64,000 nucleotides of DNA. It comes from Pontederia crassipes (Eukaryota; Streptophyta; Magnoliopsida; Commelinales; Pontederiaceae). The stretch is taken from assembly GCA_030549335.1 (NCBI GenBank), contig JAUKPH010000026.1, forward strand, positions 310,001 through 374,000, written 5' to 3'. Made by a program: the position numbers and the translations under genes. This document shows positions 1 through 10,870 of the stretch, piece after piece (positions within the stretch are counted from its first letter, which is position 1; every line of letters starts with the position of its first letter). The notes under the pieces are model-generated. The model was not told where the DNA came from, searched no databases, and saw nothing but the letters and a program-made list of their open reading frames with translations.

Positions 1-578
1 ACTAAAATTTAGCAAGGAACTAAATTTTGAGCTTAATGTTGACTTGATTTCAGTGAGGACCTTTTCTAATTCAACTTAGCTAATCAATCATATGAGAATA
101 TGATAATTAGTTCTGGTTTATATTGCTGTGATAACAACCCACTTTCAAGTTGAGTTAAAATTGACAATGTATTGATAACTTGCTTCATTCCATCCATAAT
201 TAAGTTGGATGAACCCCAACTCCTAGGAGAACCTTCCTCATTGATAGTTAAACCCTTTGAGCCTCTAATCTAGCATTTGTAATTCAGTTTAGATAACTTT
301 TCAAAAACCCAAAAATAGTTATCATTTTGTTTTTCTTTAAAAATCTGTTTCACTTCCCTTTAAATTTCTTGTTTTTACCACTTTAAGTAGGACTAGTCTA
401 AATTATTTTTAGGGAGTCTAGGGCTTCAAATCACTGAGGATATGACATTTGGGTAACTACAATTGACCTGTATACTTGCAGTAGAGAGTGAATTACGGAG
501 TTAAATCAAAAATTGAAAAATCTAAATTTTGACTCAAAATCAGCAAGTTATCAGTACACTCCCTCAATATCACTATCA
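1..578 (+). repeat. Athila-type LTR, 3' part (truncated by window start)
   Basis: This is a diverged copy of the last ~580 bp of the LTR seen intact at 13948-17301 and 20779-24141. Shared blocks include the 'gtgaggacc...attcaact' segment near 55-80, the 'aacccc-aactcctaggagaaccttcctcat' region near 212-240, and the terminus ending CACTATCA at 571-578. It is probably the 5' LTR of the element whose pol and 3' end lie at 3396-7264, because family and strand agree. The primer site expected just after 578 is missing, and copia sequence begins there instead. Confidence 0.8.
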
Positions 579-1140
579 AAAGCATCGATGTAACGATAAA
601 AGATGAAGATGCTGCCCTACTTATGTTGGTGTCTCTTCCTTTATCATACGAAAATTTCGTCCGTCTATTATCATCGGAGGAGATAGAATTACTCTGTAAA
701 AAGTAAGATCGAGTCTACATACTCACGAACGTCTAGCAAGGCTTTGGAGACTCAGGGCATAGGGTTGGAAACAATTGCAGAGAAGAGACATCATCTAACC
801 CTAAGAGGGGTAAATTGAAGAAGAAGAACGTCAATTCAAAGGATGTTGCTACTGCAAAGAATTCGGTGACTGGAATAATGATTGCCCCAAGAAGAAGAAG
901 AAGGACACGATTGCTGCTGTAGCACACCATAGTAGCGAATCTGATGATGAAGATTTGGCCTCTCATGGTGTCTGATCAGAGATGTTTGGAGGAAAGTTGA
1001 GTTCTAGATTTAGCGTGCTCTTATCATATGACTTCGCACAAACCATGGTTCTCAACTTATTAGAATACTGATGGCGGAAACATCATCATGGGCAATGTTG
1101 CAACCTATAAAATAGATGGAATCGGCTCAATTTAGATTAG
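579..1140 (+). pseudogene. copia Gag C-terminus and protease remnant
   Basis: Translation near 590-680 gives the Gag segment 'DEDAALLMLVSLPLSYENFV', typical of copia Gag. Lysine-rich residues and a decayed zinc-knuckle area follow to about 960. The 1010-1130 stretch reads, with frame changes, as the copia protease lead-in (H-x-T-S-H-K-PWF...GG-x-I-x-MGN). Several stops and frame changes make it non-functional. Confidence 0.65.
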
Positions 1141-1379
1141 AACTCATGATAATTGGACGAGGACATTAACATAGGTCCGTCATGTTCTGCAACTATAGAA
1201 AAATCTGATATCATTAGGAGTTCTACAATTCAAAGGATGTCGAATGGATGCTGCTGGAGGTGTTCTCACGATCACCAAGGATTATGTCGAAGTCATGAGA
1301 GGAGTCCAACAAAAGTCCAAATCAGAATTAAAAGCATTCAAGTTGTGGCACATGCTACTTGGACATATGAGTTAGAAAG

Positions 1380-2210
1380 ACATCCTTAGCAAGTGCAATC
1401 TTCTAAATGGTCAAAAGATATCTGAAATCAGATTCTGCAAGCACTGCATCTTCGGTAAGCACTAACGACATCAATTCAGCAAGGCCGTGCTAAGACGAAG
1501 GCAATAGTCGATTACATCCACACTGATAGTTGGGGCCGCTCTCGTGTTCCATCTCTATGAGGTTCTAGATACTTCCTATATGTGATAGATGATTACTTAA
1601 GGATGACATGGGTATTCATGATGAAGCACAACTGCGAGACATTAAAAGCCTTCAAATTGTGGAAGGATCTAGTGGAGAATCAGACATCAAGAAAGGTGAA
1701 ATGTTTTCGTGCCGATAATAGCTTGGAGTTCCGTTCATCTAAATTTGATCAAGTCTGGAAGGATGAAGGCATTGTTAGACATCCAATCGTCAGAAATACG
1801 CTGTAGTAGAACGAATTAATAGAACTCTTCTAGAGAGGGCATGGTACATGCTCTCTAATTCTGATCTGAACAAGTCATTTTGGGCTGAGACTGTTAGCAC
1901 AACATGATACCTAGTGAATCGGAGTCCTACAACCACGATCGATCTGAAGACTCCAATTGAGGTATGGTCAGGAAATCATGTTGATTATACTAATCTGAAA
2001 GTTTTTTATTGTCCATCATATTACCATGTTAGCAAAGGAAAGCTGAAACCAAGGGCCAAAGAAGGAATCTTTGTGGGATATGGTACAGGTGTAAAAGGCT
2101 TCAGAATTGGGTTTCCTTAAAAGCACAAGGTTATTCACAGCAGAAACATATTATTTTATGAAATGTCTATGCTTATGCAGGAATCAGATGTTCTTGACTA
2201 AGTAGATGGG
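1380..2210 (+). pseudogene. copia integrase remnant
   Basis: The zinc-binding lead-in (FCKHCIFG-like) lies around 1430-1455. The catalytic core follows: 'HTDSWG' near 1520 keeps the first Asp, 'RADNSLEF' near 1710-1735 keeps the second, and 'ERINRTLLERA' near 1810-1840 keeps the Glu in a different frame. The post-core segment 'NRSPTTTIDLKTPIEVWSG' (from about 1917) continues to 'VGYGTGVKGFRI' near 2070-2110. At least two frameshifts and several stops interrupt it. The catalytic triad is recognisable but no single reading frame covers it. Confidence 0.85.
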
Positions 2211-2339
2211 GTGTCAACAAATAGGTGGAGTTTGAATTAACTCCAATTTAGAATGGGGTAGAAGAATCTCATCAGGTTGAACAACCAGAACCTAAAGAGC
2301 AAGCAGAAGAAAACAACGACAAATCTAGCTGTTGGATGT

Positions 2340-3395
2340 GCACGCAGACGAGTAGGTCCTCCTAAGCATTATGACTTTGAGGTCATTGTCACCGGAGCCA
2401 TCGAACTATAAGGATGCTATCACATGTGTAGAATCTGAATACTGGATTGTGGCAATTAGTGAAGAGTTTGAGTCTCTTCACAAGAATTAGACTTGGGAGT
2501 TAGTTGAGTTACCCAAAGATAAAAAGGTCGTTGGATGCAAGTGAATTTTCAAGAAGAAGGTTGGAAGTCCAAAAGCTAAAGGCATTAAATTTAAAGCACG
2601 TCCAGTTGCTAAAGGCTACAGTTAGAAAGAGGGACTAGAGTACACCGAGATCTTCTTTTCAGTTGTCAAACACACTTCTATTCGGGTGCTACTTGCTCTT
2701 GTAGCACATTAGAATTTGGAGCTTGAGCAATTAGATGAGAAGATGGCTTTTATACATGGGGAACTTGAAGAAGACATCCTCATGAGTCAGCCAAAGAGTT
2801 TCGAGGATAAAGAAGACCAAGTCTGTAGGTTGAAAAGGTCATTATATGGCTTTAAAAAATCACCGAGACAGTGGTACAAGAGATTCAATAGCTTTTTGAT
2901 CAGTAAGAGATTTCAATAGGAGCTCCTATGATTGTTGCATCTATCACAAGTAGGTGTAGCATGATTCTAGCATCTATTTTCTCTTGTAAGTTGATGATAC
3001 GTTGATTGTTGCTAGTAACATAGAAGACATTTAGAATTTTAAGAAGCTCCTTAGTGCAGAATTCGATATGAAGGATCTTGGTGCAACAAAAAAAATTAGT
3101 CGTGGAGATTTACATGATCAAATAAAGGGTAAACACTTCCTGTCTCAGAAAAATTACATTCAGAAGATTTTATCCAGATTCGATATGTCTACAACGAAGA
3201 CCATAAGTACTCCATCAGCTTCAAATGCGCACCTTTCTGCAACTAAACTTATGTCCGATGAAGAAAAGGAGTACATGTCTCAAGTTCCATATGTGAGTGC
3301 AATTGGAGGCTTGATGTATGCTATGGTATGCACTAGACCTAATATTGCACGCGTCATTAAGTGTGGTTAGCAAATTCGTGAGCAATCCAGGGGGT
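2340..3395 (+). pseudogene. copia reverse transcriptase / RNase H remnant
   Basis: The RT fingers segment (ARPVAKGYS..EGLEYTEIF) is near 2595-2660. 'MAFIHGELEEDILMSQP' lies at 2745-2795 and 'VCRLKRSLYGFKKSPRQWYK' at 2820-2880. The catalytic YVDD box at about 2987-2998 reads stop-V-D-D: the Tyr codon has become TAA. 'MKDLGATKKISRG' begins at 3068, and the RT/RNase H connection 'YVSAIGGLMYAMVCTRP' lies near 3289-3340. The reading ends near 3395, where gypsy RT sequence takes over. Confidence 0.85.
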
Positions 3396-4325
3396 ATTCT
3401 TCTGAATGACTTTTTAGTATAGGGTGATTCTTCTGAAAACTATTTAGAAAATTTGACAAGGGTATTTCAAAGATGCAAGAAATCCAACCTGATTCTCAAT
3501 TGAGAAAAATGCCACTTTATGGTTCAAGAAGGAGTTGTGACTAGGACACATTGTCTCTTTCATGGTAATTGAAATGTATAGGTGAAGATTGAAGCGGGAA
3601 GCTACCACCACCCACAAATGTCAAGGCAATGAGAAGTTTCTTAGACCATGAAAAATTCTATAAATGATTGATAAAGAACTTCTCAATGATAGCTAGACCC
3701 TCACAAAATTGTTGACAAAATATTATGAATTCAATTTTGATGAAGAATGTTTGAAAGCTTTCAATCAACTCAAACAAACTCTAACATCAGCACCAATTGT
3801 ACAACCACTAGATTGGTCTTTATCATCAGTGATGTGTGATGCATCTGATCAGTATTGGCAATTCTAGGCCAAACCAGAGATAAAAAGCATCATGTTATTT
3901 GCTATGCTAGCAAGACTCTTGATGAAGCTCAAGTCAACTATGCTACTATTGAAAAGGAGCTATTGACTGTGGTGTTTCCTTTTGATAAATACAGATCATA
4001 TTTAGTTTGAGCTAAAGTTATTGTATACATTGATCATCAAGCTATGAGGTATCTCATTAACAATAAGGAATCAATGCCAAGATTCATAAGATGGATTCTA
4101 TTACTTCGGGAATTTCATGTGGAGATCAGAGACAAAAGAGGCATTGAAAACTTAGTAGCTGATCATTTGTCCAGATTGGAAAGAGATTATGAATCTCCCA
4201 CAATTCCTATTAATGACTCTTTTCCAGATAACTTTCTAATGGCCATCTTAGCTAATCAAGCTCCATGGTATGCTGATATTGTGAACTATTTAGCTTGTGG
4301 AATCAATCCAACTAATTACTCATAG
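3396..4325 (+). pseudogene. Athila RT C-terminus and RNase H remnant
   Basis: From about 3440, frames read 'ENLTRVFQRCKKSNLILN', then the EKCHFMVQEGVV thumb segment. 'FNFDEECLKAFNQLKQTLT' lies at 3729-3785. RNase H begins with 'SAPIVQPLDWSLSSVMCDASD' near 3787-3850 and ends in the intact 93-residue stretch 4044-4325, which contains '[21 protein letters not shown]' and '[10 protein letters not shown]'. Several stops lie before 4044. The RNase H Asp in 'CDASD' is retained. Confidence 0.85.
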
Positions 4326-5590
4326 TAGCAAAAGAAAAGGTTCTTTCATGACATCAAGGATTACCATTGGGATGATCCATTTCTATTCAAGAAGTCCCCT
4401 GATGGAATGTTTAGAAGATGTGTGCTAGAATCTGAATTCTAGGACATTCTACATCAATGTCACTCTTCACCTTATGGAGGACGCAGAGCTACTTAAAAGA
4501 CAACTGCCATGGTACTTCAATTAGGATTCTATTGGCCTTTCCTAATTAAAGATGCTCATGTTTATGTAAAGAAATGTGATATATGTCAAAGAGCAAGGAG
4601 AATTTCCAAAAGAAATGAAATGCCCCAAAATAGAATTCTAGAAGTTGAAATTTTTTATGTATGGGGAATTAAATACATGGGACCTTTTCGTAGCTCGTTT
4701 GGATACAAGTTAATCTTATTAGCTGATGATTATGTGTCCAAGTGGATTGAAGCAATCCCAACAGTTTTTGTTTTCTCTAAGATTGTGATTAAATTGTTCA
4801 GAGATATCATTTTCCCAAGATTTGGAATTCCAAGAGTGGTTATCGGTGATGGAGGAAGCCACTTTATTGAGAGGAGTTTTGAAAACCTTGAGCAAGTATG
4901 GAGTCAAGTACAAAGTTTAAACATCTTATCATCCACAAACAATGACTGAGCTAAAATTTCAAATATGGAAATTAAAATAATTTTGGAGAAAACTACCTTA
5001 TTGTCTATAAAGGATTGGTGTAGTAAATTGAATGATGCACTTTTGGCTTATATGATAGCTTATAATTCTCCAATTGGTGTACTCCTATAAGTTGATTTAT
5101 GGAAATACCTATCATTTTCCAATTGAGCTTGAACACAAGGCATACTGGGCTGTCAAGGTTCTAAACTATGATATGAAATATTGTGGACACAAGAGACTAC
5201 TTCAGCTAGATGAATTAGACGAAATTAGGCTCAATGCTTATCACAATTCTAAATTTTACAAAGAGAGAACAAAGAGGTGGCATGATAACATAATTTTGAA
5301 AAAGAAATTCAAGGAAGGAGACTTGGTTCTATTGTACAATTCTAGACTGAAATTATTTCCTATAAAAGTACAATCCAGATGGTGTGGACCTTTTACGTTC
5401 ACAAAGTTTATCCCTTTGGAGTTATGGATATCAAATGTGGAAACTCAAATATTTTCAAAGTCAATGGTCAAAGGCTGAAATTGTATAACCCCATAGTAGA
5501 TAACACAATTAAGGAAGTGCTCAAGCTATCAAGTCCACATGAATTCCCTAGTTCAACTTGGAGAATCACATCCCCGCGACACCCTTGACC
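4326..5590 (+). pseudogene. Athila integrase remnant with lost catalytic Asp
   Basis: The zinc domain near 4455-4600 reads C-H-S-S-P-Y-G-G-R: the second zinc His is Arg. The partner pair CDIC is intact. In the core (4509-4949) the first catalytic Asp is Lys (WGIKYMGPF where relatives have WGIDFMGP). The second Asp survives in 'IGDGGSHF'. The segment with the final Glu is frameshifted near 4930-4960. The C-terminal part (5074-5588) keeps '[13 protein letters not shown]', the R-L-x-AYHNSK-x-YK helix and 'FKVNGQRLK', with another frameshift near 5400. It cannot encode an active integrase. Confidence 0.88.
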
Positions 5591-5640
5591 ATTCTTGCTA
5601 CGAAACCAAGATATCCACGTAGGCCGATTCGTCTGAGATT

Positions 5641-5735
5641 GAGTTGTAACAATGTCTAGCTTAAGACATTAAAATAGGGCACTTTTTGGGAGCCAACCCA
5701 AGCCTATGATAACTAATTTCTCTTTGTTCTTGCAG
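5641..5735 (+). promoter_or_regulatory. Post-pol stem-loop and 3' splice-site-like signal
   Basis: TTGGG (5686-5690) can pair with CCCAA (5697-5701) around the loop AGCCAA. A pyrimidine-rich run ending TTGCAG follows at about 5718-5735, resembling a 3' splice site. The same arrangement occurs at 19293-19342 (+) and 47884-47921 (-). In envelope-class plant elements such as barley Bagy-2, spliced RNAs for the downstream ORF are known. Such a role here is inference. Confidence 0.6.
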
Positions 5736-7005
5736 GAATAAATCAAAGAGGAACTTGATCTACCACTTAACTAAATTTAGCACAGTACGTACTCTTAAAC
5801 TCACAACTTTGATTTTTCACTGAAATGCAATTGATAACTAATTATCCTAATTATCCAATTGATTGCATAGTTGATTCCACACCTAGAAGAGTTGATCAAG
5901 ACTACATTCTTTTAATCACTACTGACATCAAATGCTAAAATGATGGACCCAAAACAAGAAGTGAAGCAAGACATGCCCGCCCCTCAATTCAAAAGTTAAA
6001 CATCCACCCAACCCTCTCCCGTGCTTCGATGATTCATTACTGACGATAGTGCTGATGATAAGCTTGGGGGAAGTACTTGGTACTTTCTGAACCCTATTAG
6101 CATGCTTTAGTTTTATTTTTAAAGCTAATATCTTATCTATAACGAGGTTATCATTGTAGTTCAACTCAACTCATGTTATAATTTGTGTTCATCATTGTTA
6201 AGTATAAATCCTTCAGTATAATAGCTAGTACACTCCAACACCAAGTGGTCATTAATTTGGCTCAATCTTTTTCCTTCAATCAGCTCACATTCAGATGCAT
6301 TTGAACTTAATTCAGCTAAAATTGATCTTTTTGTGGTTAACACTAGCGAACACTCAAGGGTTTGTCAAAAATTAGATGATGTTTAGAATGGAATCAAGGC
6401 TTTTGTGGCTATGTTAACAAGGAAAACTTGACTCTTTGGATTAAGGAATCTAAACCCTACTTGAGTTTCAACTGCTGATCTCCTTGCAAAAAGAAAGAAA
6501 AGAACGAAGAAAATGAGAAAAAATAAAAGTTGCATTTTGCATAACATGCATGCATGAATAAAGAAAGTTAAATCCAAAAAGGAAGCTCTCCTAAATAAAT
6601 TCAGGATTTTTATCTTGTTGGCCATCTTAAATAAAAATGAAGTTTCGAACCTATTTATTTGCATTATCATGAATAAAAGCCAGGTTTATCATTTATAAGC
6701 AATAAAAAAATCTGTTCACTAGGAGATTGGCAATTCAACATTTTTAGTAGAGTTAAAAATTCTTGAAACTCAAATTACTTATTGTCAGTATTTCTTTCAT
6801 GGCTTCAATTTACTTTATCCTTAATGATTCCTCAACTAGTATGGGCAAGTGGAAAACAATTGCAGGGAGTGTTAGCATGGTGGAACACTCATTTGATTGT
6901 AATCAGCTATATCTAAATTCATTTGTCAACTATTTAATTCAATCATTGTTCTTATTCGCTGAATATTTTGCTTTAGGACAAGAAAAATATTATGCTTGGG
7001 GAGTT
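5736..7005 (+). other. Athila 3' untranslated region with polypurine tract
   Basis: No coding signal. The stretch aligns in patches with 19343-20778: 'gataagcttgggggaag' near 6055-6075, the 'ctccaacaccaagtgg' segment near 6233, and the 'gtcaaggctctt..gaaaacttgactctttgga' segment near 6393-6443. It ends in the purine-rich 'cttggggagt' at about 6994-7005, immediately before LTR-like TGATCAC. Short reading frames here have no recognisable content. Confidence 0.7.
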
Positions 7006-7264
7006 TGATCACTAGGTGGTCATACTAAAATTTTGTCTGAATTCATCTTAATCCATGTGCATATAAGCTCTGAAATCTTCATATTTTGGTAATGATGCTT
7101 AATCTATATACATTTATCTTCTCATCATGGTATTAGCCTTCATTTGTACATTTGAGCTATTTGATATCTTGGTTTAGCTCTTATTTGTTTAAATTTTTAT
7201 TTGGATAGTTTGATGCTTGTTCATATTAATTCAACTTCCAAATCAATCATAAAAGACAAACATT
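7006..7264 (+). repeat. Athila LTR start, diverged and truncated
   Basis: It begins TGATCACTAGGTGGTCA right after the polypurine tract, like TGATCACTTGCTGATCA at 20779. Weak similarity to the first ~200 bp of that LTR follows ('catgtgcata...tctgaaat' near 7055-7075). It is cut off by the CACTA-type terminus at 7265. A ~100-bp stretch near 7145-7245 also recurs inverted at 60900-61010. Confidence 0.55.
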
Positions 7265-7775
7265 CACTACAAGAAAAATACGTTTAATGACCAAGGTATA
7301 AAGATGGGACAAAAAATGGTCATTAATTTGTTCAATAATGACAAATTTTTTTTTGCCATTAATACAAACACCAACAACGAAAAGCAAAAAATATCTTTGT
7401 TAAAAGAGTAATTCCCGTCGTTAAAGGTGGAAAATAACGCCCATTTATTAATGTCATTGTTAATGATCACTGAACTTATTCAAAGGAGTAATAAATAAGT
7501 ATGACAAATTTGTGTTAAATGATTTGGTGGGTTAACTAAAATGGTTTCCCTCCAACAGATTTGACTAATTTAGATATTAAAATGCATTTGTATTGGGTGA
7601 TCCAACCCAAAAAGCCCACAACCGTGTGATTAATCAAAAATCTATAGTATCGAGGTAAGGGTTCTGCAATTTCTAGCCATTCTCATTCTCTTCAGTCTTC
7701 ACACCAAAGTCATGGCCGCTACCACATTTCTACCAGTGGTTTTAATGGTGGTTGTCATCATCTTCGAGGAGTAAA
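7265..7775 (+). mobile_element. CACTA-type DNA transposon end fragment
   Basis: CACTACAAGAAAAATACG at 7265-7282 matches the canonical plant CACTA (En/Spm) terminal repeat. It is followed by short subterminal repeats of the 'taatgacca / ggtcatta' type (7284-7475). The opposite terminus is not found nearby. The stretch ends near 7775, where minus-strand Athila RT begins. A related end with the same subterminal motifs lies at 57500-57720. No transposase sequence is visible. Confidence 0.65.
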
Positions 7776-7779
7776 TGAG

Positions 7780-8439
7780 GGGAAAGGACAAATAATTTTT
7801 ACACACAAGTATATTTGAGTCAGTTTTATCACGGTCATTCCACTTTCCTTTGGCATGACCTGCATAGGGCTTACCCATTGACTATCTGAGATGGAGTAGA
7901 TGATTTTTACGTCCAAAAGTTTAATTACTTCTTTCTTCACGACTTCTTTCATTGATGGGTTGAGTCTTCTCCGTCCTTCAATAGATGGTTTGAAATATTT
8001 TTCCATAGGGATACGATGCATGCAAATGGAGGAGCTGAATCCTTTTATATCATCCAACATATATCATATAACATGCTTGTAGGATTTTAGCTTGGTGAGT
8101 AGCATTTTGAGCTAGTTTGGTTCCAGATTTGCATTAACAATAACCGGATATGTAAAGTCTTCTCCTAGGAATTCATATCTAAGATTCTGGGGCAGCTTCT
8201 TCAGTTCAGGTTTGGGTTGTTTTTTCAAGCTTGGTTCTTCCCCAAGCTTGAGAGGTTGACTCTCTTGTATATTGTCAAAGCCTTGCATCAATGCCGACAA
8301 CATGTGACTAGTTAAGTGTCAAGCTTCTTCCTTAGTCTAAAATGATGATTCTTGAGCCCCCAACGAGACTTCTCAAGCATATGAATTATAGATGCAACTT
8401 TTTGGATTAGAGGATCTGCACGCTCGGGTTGGAAGTGAT
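7780..8439 (-). pseudogene. Athila RT N-terminal remnant (element A)
   Basis: The frame 8303-8112 encodes 'LRYEFLGEDFTYPVIVNAN', the pol stretch just before RT. 8060-7758 encodes 'DDIKGFSSSICMHRIPME', 'RRLNPSMKEVVKKEVIKLLD' and 'WVSPMQVMPKESGMTV', the first RT motifs. After that the reading loses similarity. Upstream, 8439-8310 continues from the protease side once the solo LTR is removed. Catalytic RT motifs are not present. Confidence 0.85.
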
Positions 8440-10217
8440 TATTGTGTAAAATGATGTAACAAAATAAAATCCCTAGCAAGTGTACAAGTCGCTCAAGTAA
8501 TATAATAAAAATGAGTAAAGAATGTCGAACCCACGAGAAATATTATTAATTCAATACCTGAATTTATAAATTAATGAGAGAGAAGAAACATAGGTTTTGA
8601 AAATAGGTTTTTATAATTATAAAATAAAATACTAAAAATAACATAATAATAAGATAAGATAATAGTGTTGAAGTTAGGTCTTAGGATGATAATAAATTAA
8701 GGATAAATATTTGAACCAAAAAAGATAAATTAAAGTTCTTAAGATGGATTAGGAGTTTTCCTAAGTTATTAATTTACAAGATTAAAATCACAGCCCACAA
8801 ACTGGTAATTCTATTATTTAATCAAGCAAATCAAACTATCTTAAATTTAATCAAAACTAAGGTCCCACAAACTGGTATTCATTAGATGAGATTAAAATTA
8901 AGATGCATTAATATGAAAATCCTAGACTATTAATCACTCCAAAAACTAGTATAGATTAACAGGCCACACGGATCTAATTCTCCACACACTAGTTATTAGA
9001 CTTATGCCAATTTTTAATTTCACAATAAATCATTTAATTTAACTAAATAAAAATTGAAATCAAGTAGTCCACAAACTAGTAATTACTTAACTCAAAAATT
9101 AAAATAATTAAATCAAAAGCATTAAACACAATTAAGAATTGATCAAAAGAAACTCAAAAATGAAATAGGGTTCACAATATTTCCCTTCAATAATAAACTC
9201 CTAAAATAAAATAATTAAAAATATGGAGTTCATCCTAGAATTGTAGAGAGACAATAACAAAATAAAAATAATAATTGAAAGAATTACACCAAGAATAAAG
9301 CAGGATCCTCGAATGTCGTTCGAACAATTCTCTCTCTTAGTCGAAGCCTATAGAGCTCACGACTCACTGTGGAAGAAAACCAAACTTCAAGGCACGAGTT
9401 GGATTGATGGCTCCCTCCTCTATTTATAGGTGCAGATGAGTCTTCATGCTGATCACGGTTGATTCATCGTACGATTGGATCTAAATCCCACTAGATAAAA
9501 GTTGATCACGGTCTCTTCAGATCTTGGCCAAAATGATAACGTCTTCTAATCATCATGCCCAAAATGATAAATTCGTCTTATCTTTACGCCCTTCTTCTAA
9601 TCTCGACTAAAATGCTAAATTCTTTCAAACATTACGCCCAAAATTATGTCGTACATTCGATTGTTGATCAATAAGCTTCGGCCATGCATGGGTTACTTCA
9701 AGTTACGCCCATAAAAATCAAGTTGCTTTTCTTTAGCCCCAGGAATGTTGACGTAAGATTTATTCAATCAAGGTGATAGCCTCAATTTTACGCCCTAGAT
9801 GTGATACCTCTCAGCCATAGGATCTTGGGGGTAAAGATAATTCCTTCATCCCTATGTCCCCCAATGATTTCAGGCCGTAATGATAAATCTTCAACCGTGG
9901 CACTTGAAACTCTTCTCGGTTTTTACTCCTTAATGATAACATCTTAATGGTTTTTTACTCCTTAAGGACAGCATCTGATATGATAAAGAACTTGGCGCCC
10001 CCATTATGTTTTACCCCTTACCTCAATTGACATTAATTCGACTTCTCTGCAAAATATTATTAAAATTATATAAATCGCTTCTTAGTTAAAATATTCAAAG
10101 CATTAATACGCAAAAGAATTATGACTAAAAGCACCTAAAATGATGCACGCCATGATCAAATTATAGAAAAATTAATTAAAATAATAAACTAAAATATGTT
10201 ATATTTTGCATGCATCA
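8440..10217 (-). mobile_element. Solo LTR, Athila-type, TSD GTGAT/GTGGT
   Basis: On the minus strand it begins TGATGCATGC (ending at plus-strand 10217) and ends in ...CATTTTACACAATA at 8440, where the final CA has mutated. Flanks GTGAT (8435-8439) and GTGGT (10218-10222) match at 4 of 5 bases. It lies between protease and RT of element A, whose coding sequence flanks it directly, so it is a true insertion. The same family recurs, truncated, at 45827-46875. A TATA-like 'ctatttataggtg' is near 9420-9432 on the displayed strand. Confidence 0.75.
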
Positions 10218-10870
10218 GTGGTAGTCTTCCATGTTTGGGCAATTGATAATCTGATTTAGTCCAAACTCCAAAATATCATCGCCTATTTGGAAAGTCAGAC
10301 GACATTGTTTGACATCAATTACTCCTCCCGCAGTAGCTAGAAAGGGTCTTCCCAAAAGAATAGGAGTTTGATTGCCTTCTAAAATTCCATAAGGAATTTT
10401 GATGGATCGATCTGCTAATTGGAGAGATATTGGTGGGCTTAATATCGTCCATTTCAAGTTTTCTACATAATGAGAGAGGGTGACACTTACAGAAGCTCCT
10501 AGATCACATAGAGCTCTTTGGATTCTTCTATTACCAATTTCACATGGTATAGAGAAACTTCCTTGGTCCTTGAGTTTCGGACGCAATTTGTTTTGAATAA
10601 TGGCACTGGCTTCAGCTATTAGTGTGCTATTGTTTCATTTTCTTGAATTCTCCTCTTTTTTGATACAATGTCTTTAAGGAATTTGGCATAAGTTGACATC
10701 TCTTGGATGGCTTCAACGAAGGTTACATTAATATAAAGCTTCTTTAGAATTTCAATGAACTTGTCAAACTGTTGATATTGTCGGCTTCTTTCAAGGGCTT
10801 TTGGAAGGGGCTTCTGAAGTTTTCAGTCGTTTAGCTTCTTTCTGCTATTTTGATTCAGCGTCTAGTTGAG
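10218..10870 (-). pseudogene. Athila aspartic protease (element A)
   Basis: The open stretch 10586-10218 encodes 'FSIPCEIGNRRIQRALCDLG', with the catalytic Asp in C-D-L-G-A-S, then 'QLADRSIKIPYGILEG', 'PILLGRPFLATAGGVIDVK' and 'LTFQIGDDILEF'. This is the Athila retropepsin core (DLGA where animal viruses have DTG). Upstream (10800-10590) the Gag-protease linker 'FVEAIQEMSTYAKFLKDIVS' is readable but has stops. The domain is truncated by the solo LTR at 10217. Confidence 0.88.

Larger units (their letters stand above)
579..3395 (+). mobile_element. Ty1/copia internal region, decayed, no LTRs
   Basis: Pieces of copia Gag, protease, integrase, reverse transcriptase and RNase H follow each other in the copia order (INT before RT), unlike the gypsy elements around it. 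All are broken by many stops and frameshifts. Neither end has a copia LTR. The left end abuts an Athila LTR terminus and the right end runs into Athila RT, so this is a fragment captured or left by rearrangement, not a clean insertion. Confidence 0.85.
3396..7264 (+). mobile_element. Athila-type Ty3/gypsy element D, 3' half
   Basis: The order is end of RT, RNase H, integrase, stem-loop, long untranslated 3' region, polypurine tract, LTR start. This is the Athila plan. The 3' untranslated part aligns with that of the non-autonomous element at 19243-20778 (same stem-loop, same 'aagcttggggga' block, same polypurine tract next to TGATCAC), so the two are relatives. Everything upstream of the RT C-terminus is missing and replaced by copia sequence. 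Confidence 0.85.

Noticed and set aside
7265..7475. CRISPR-like or MITE array from the repeated 'taatgacca' motifs
   Set aside because: Spacing is irregular, and the motifs are typical subterminal repeats of CACTA elements. A eukaryotic context also rules out CRISPR.
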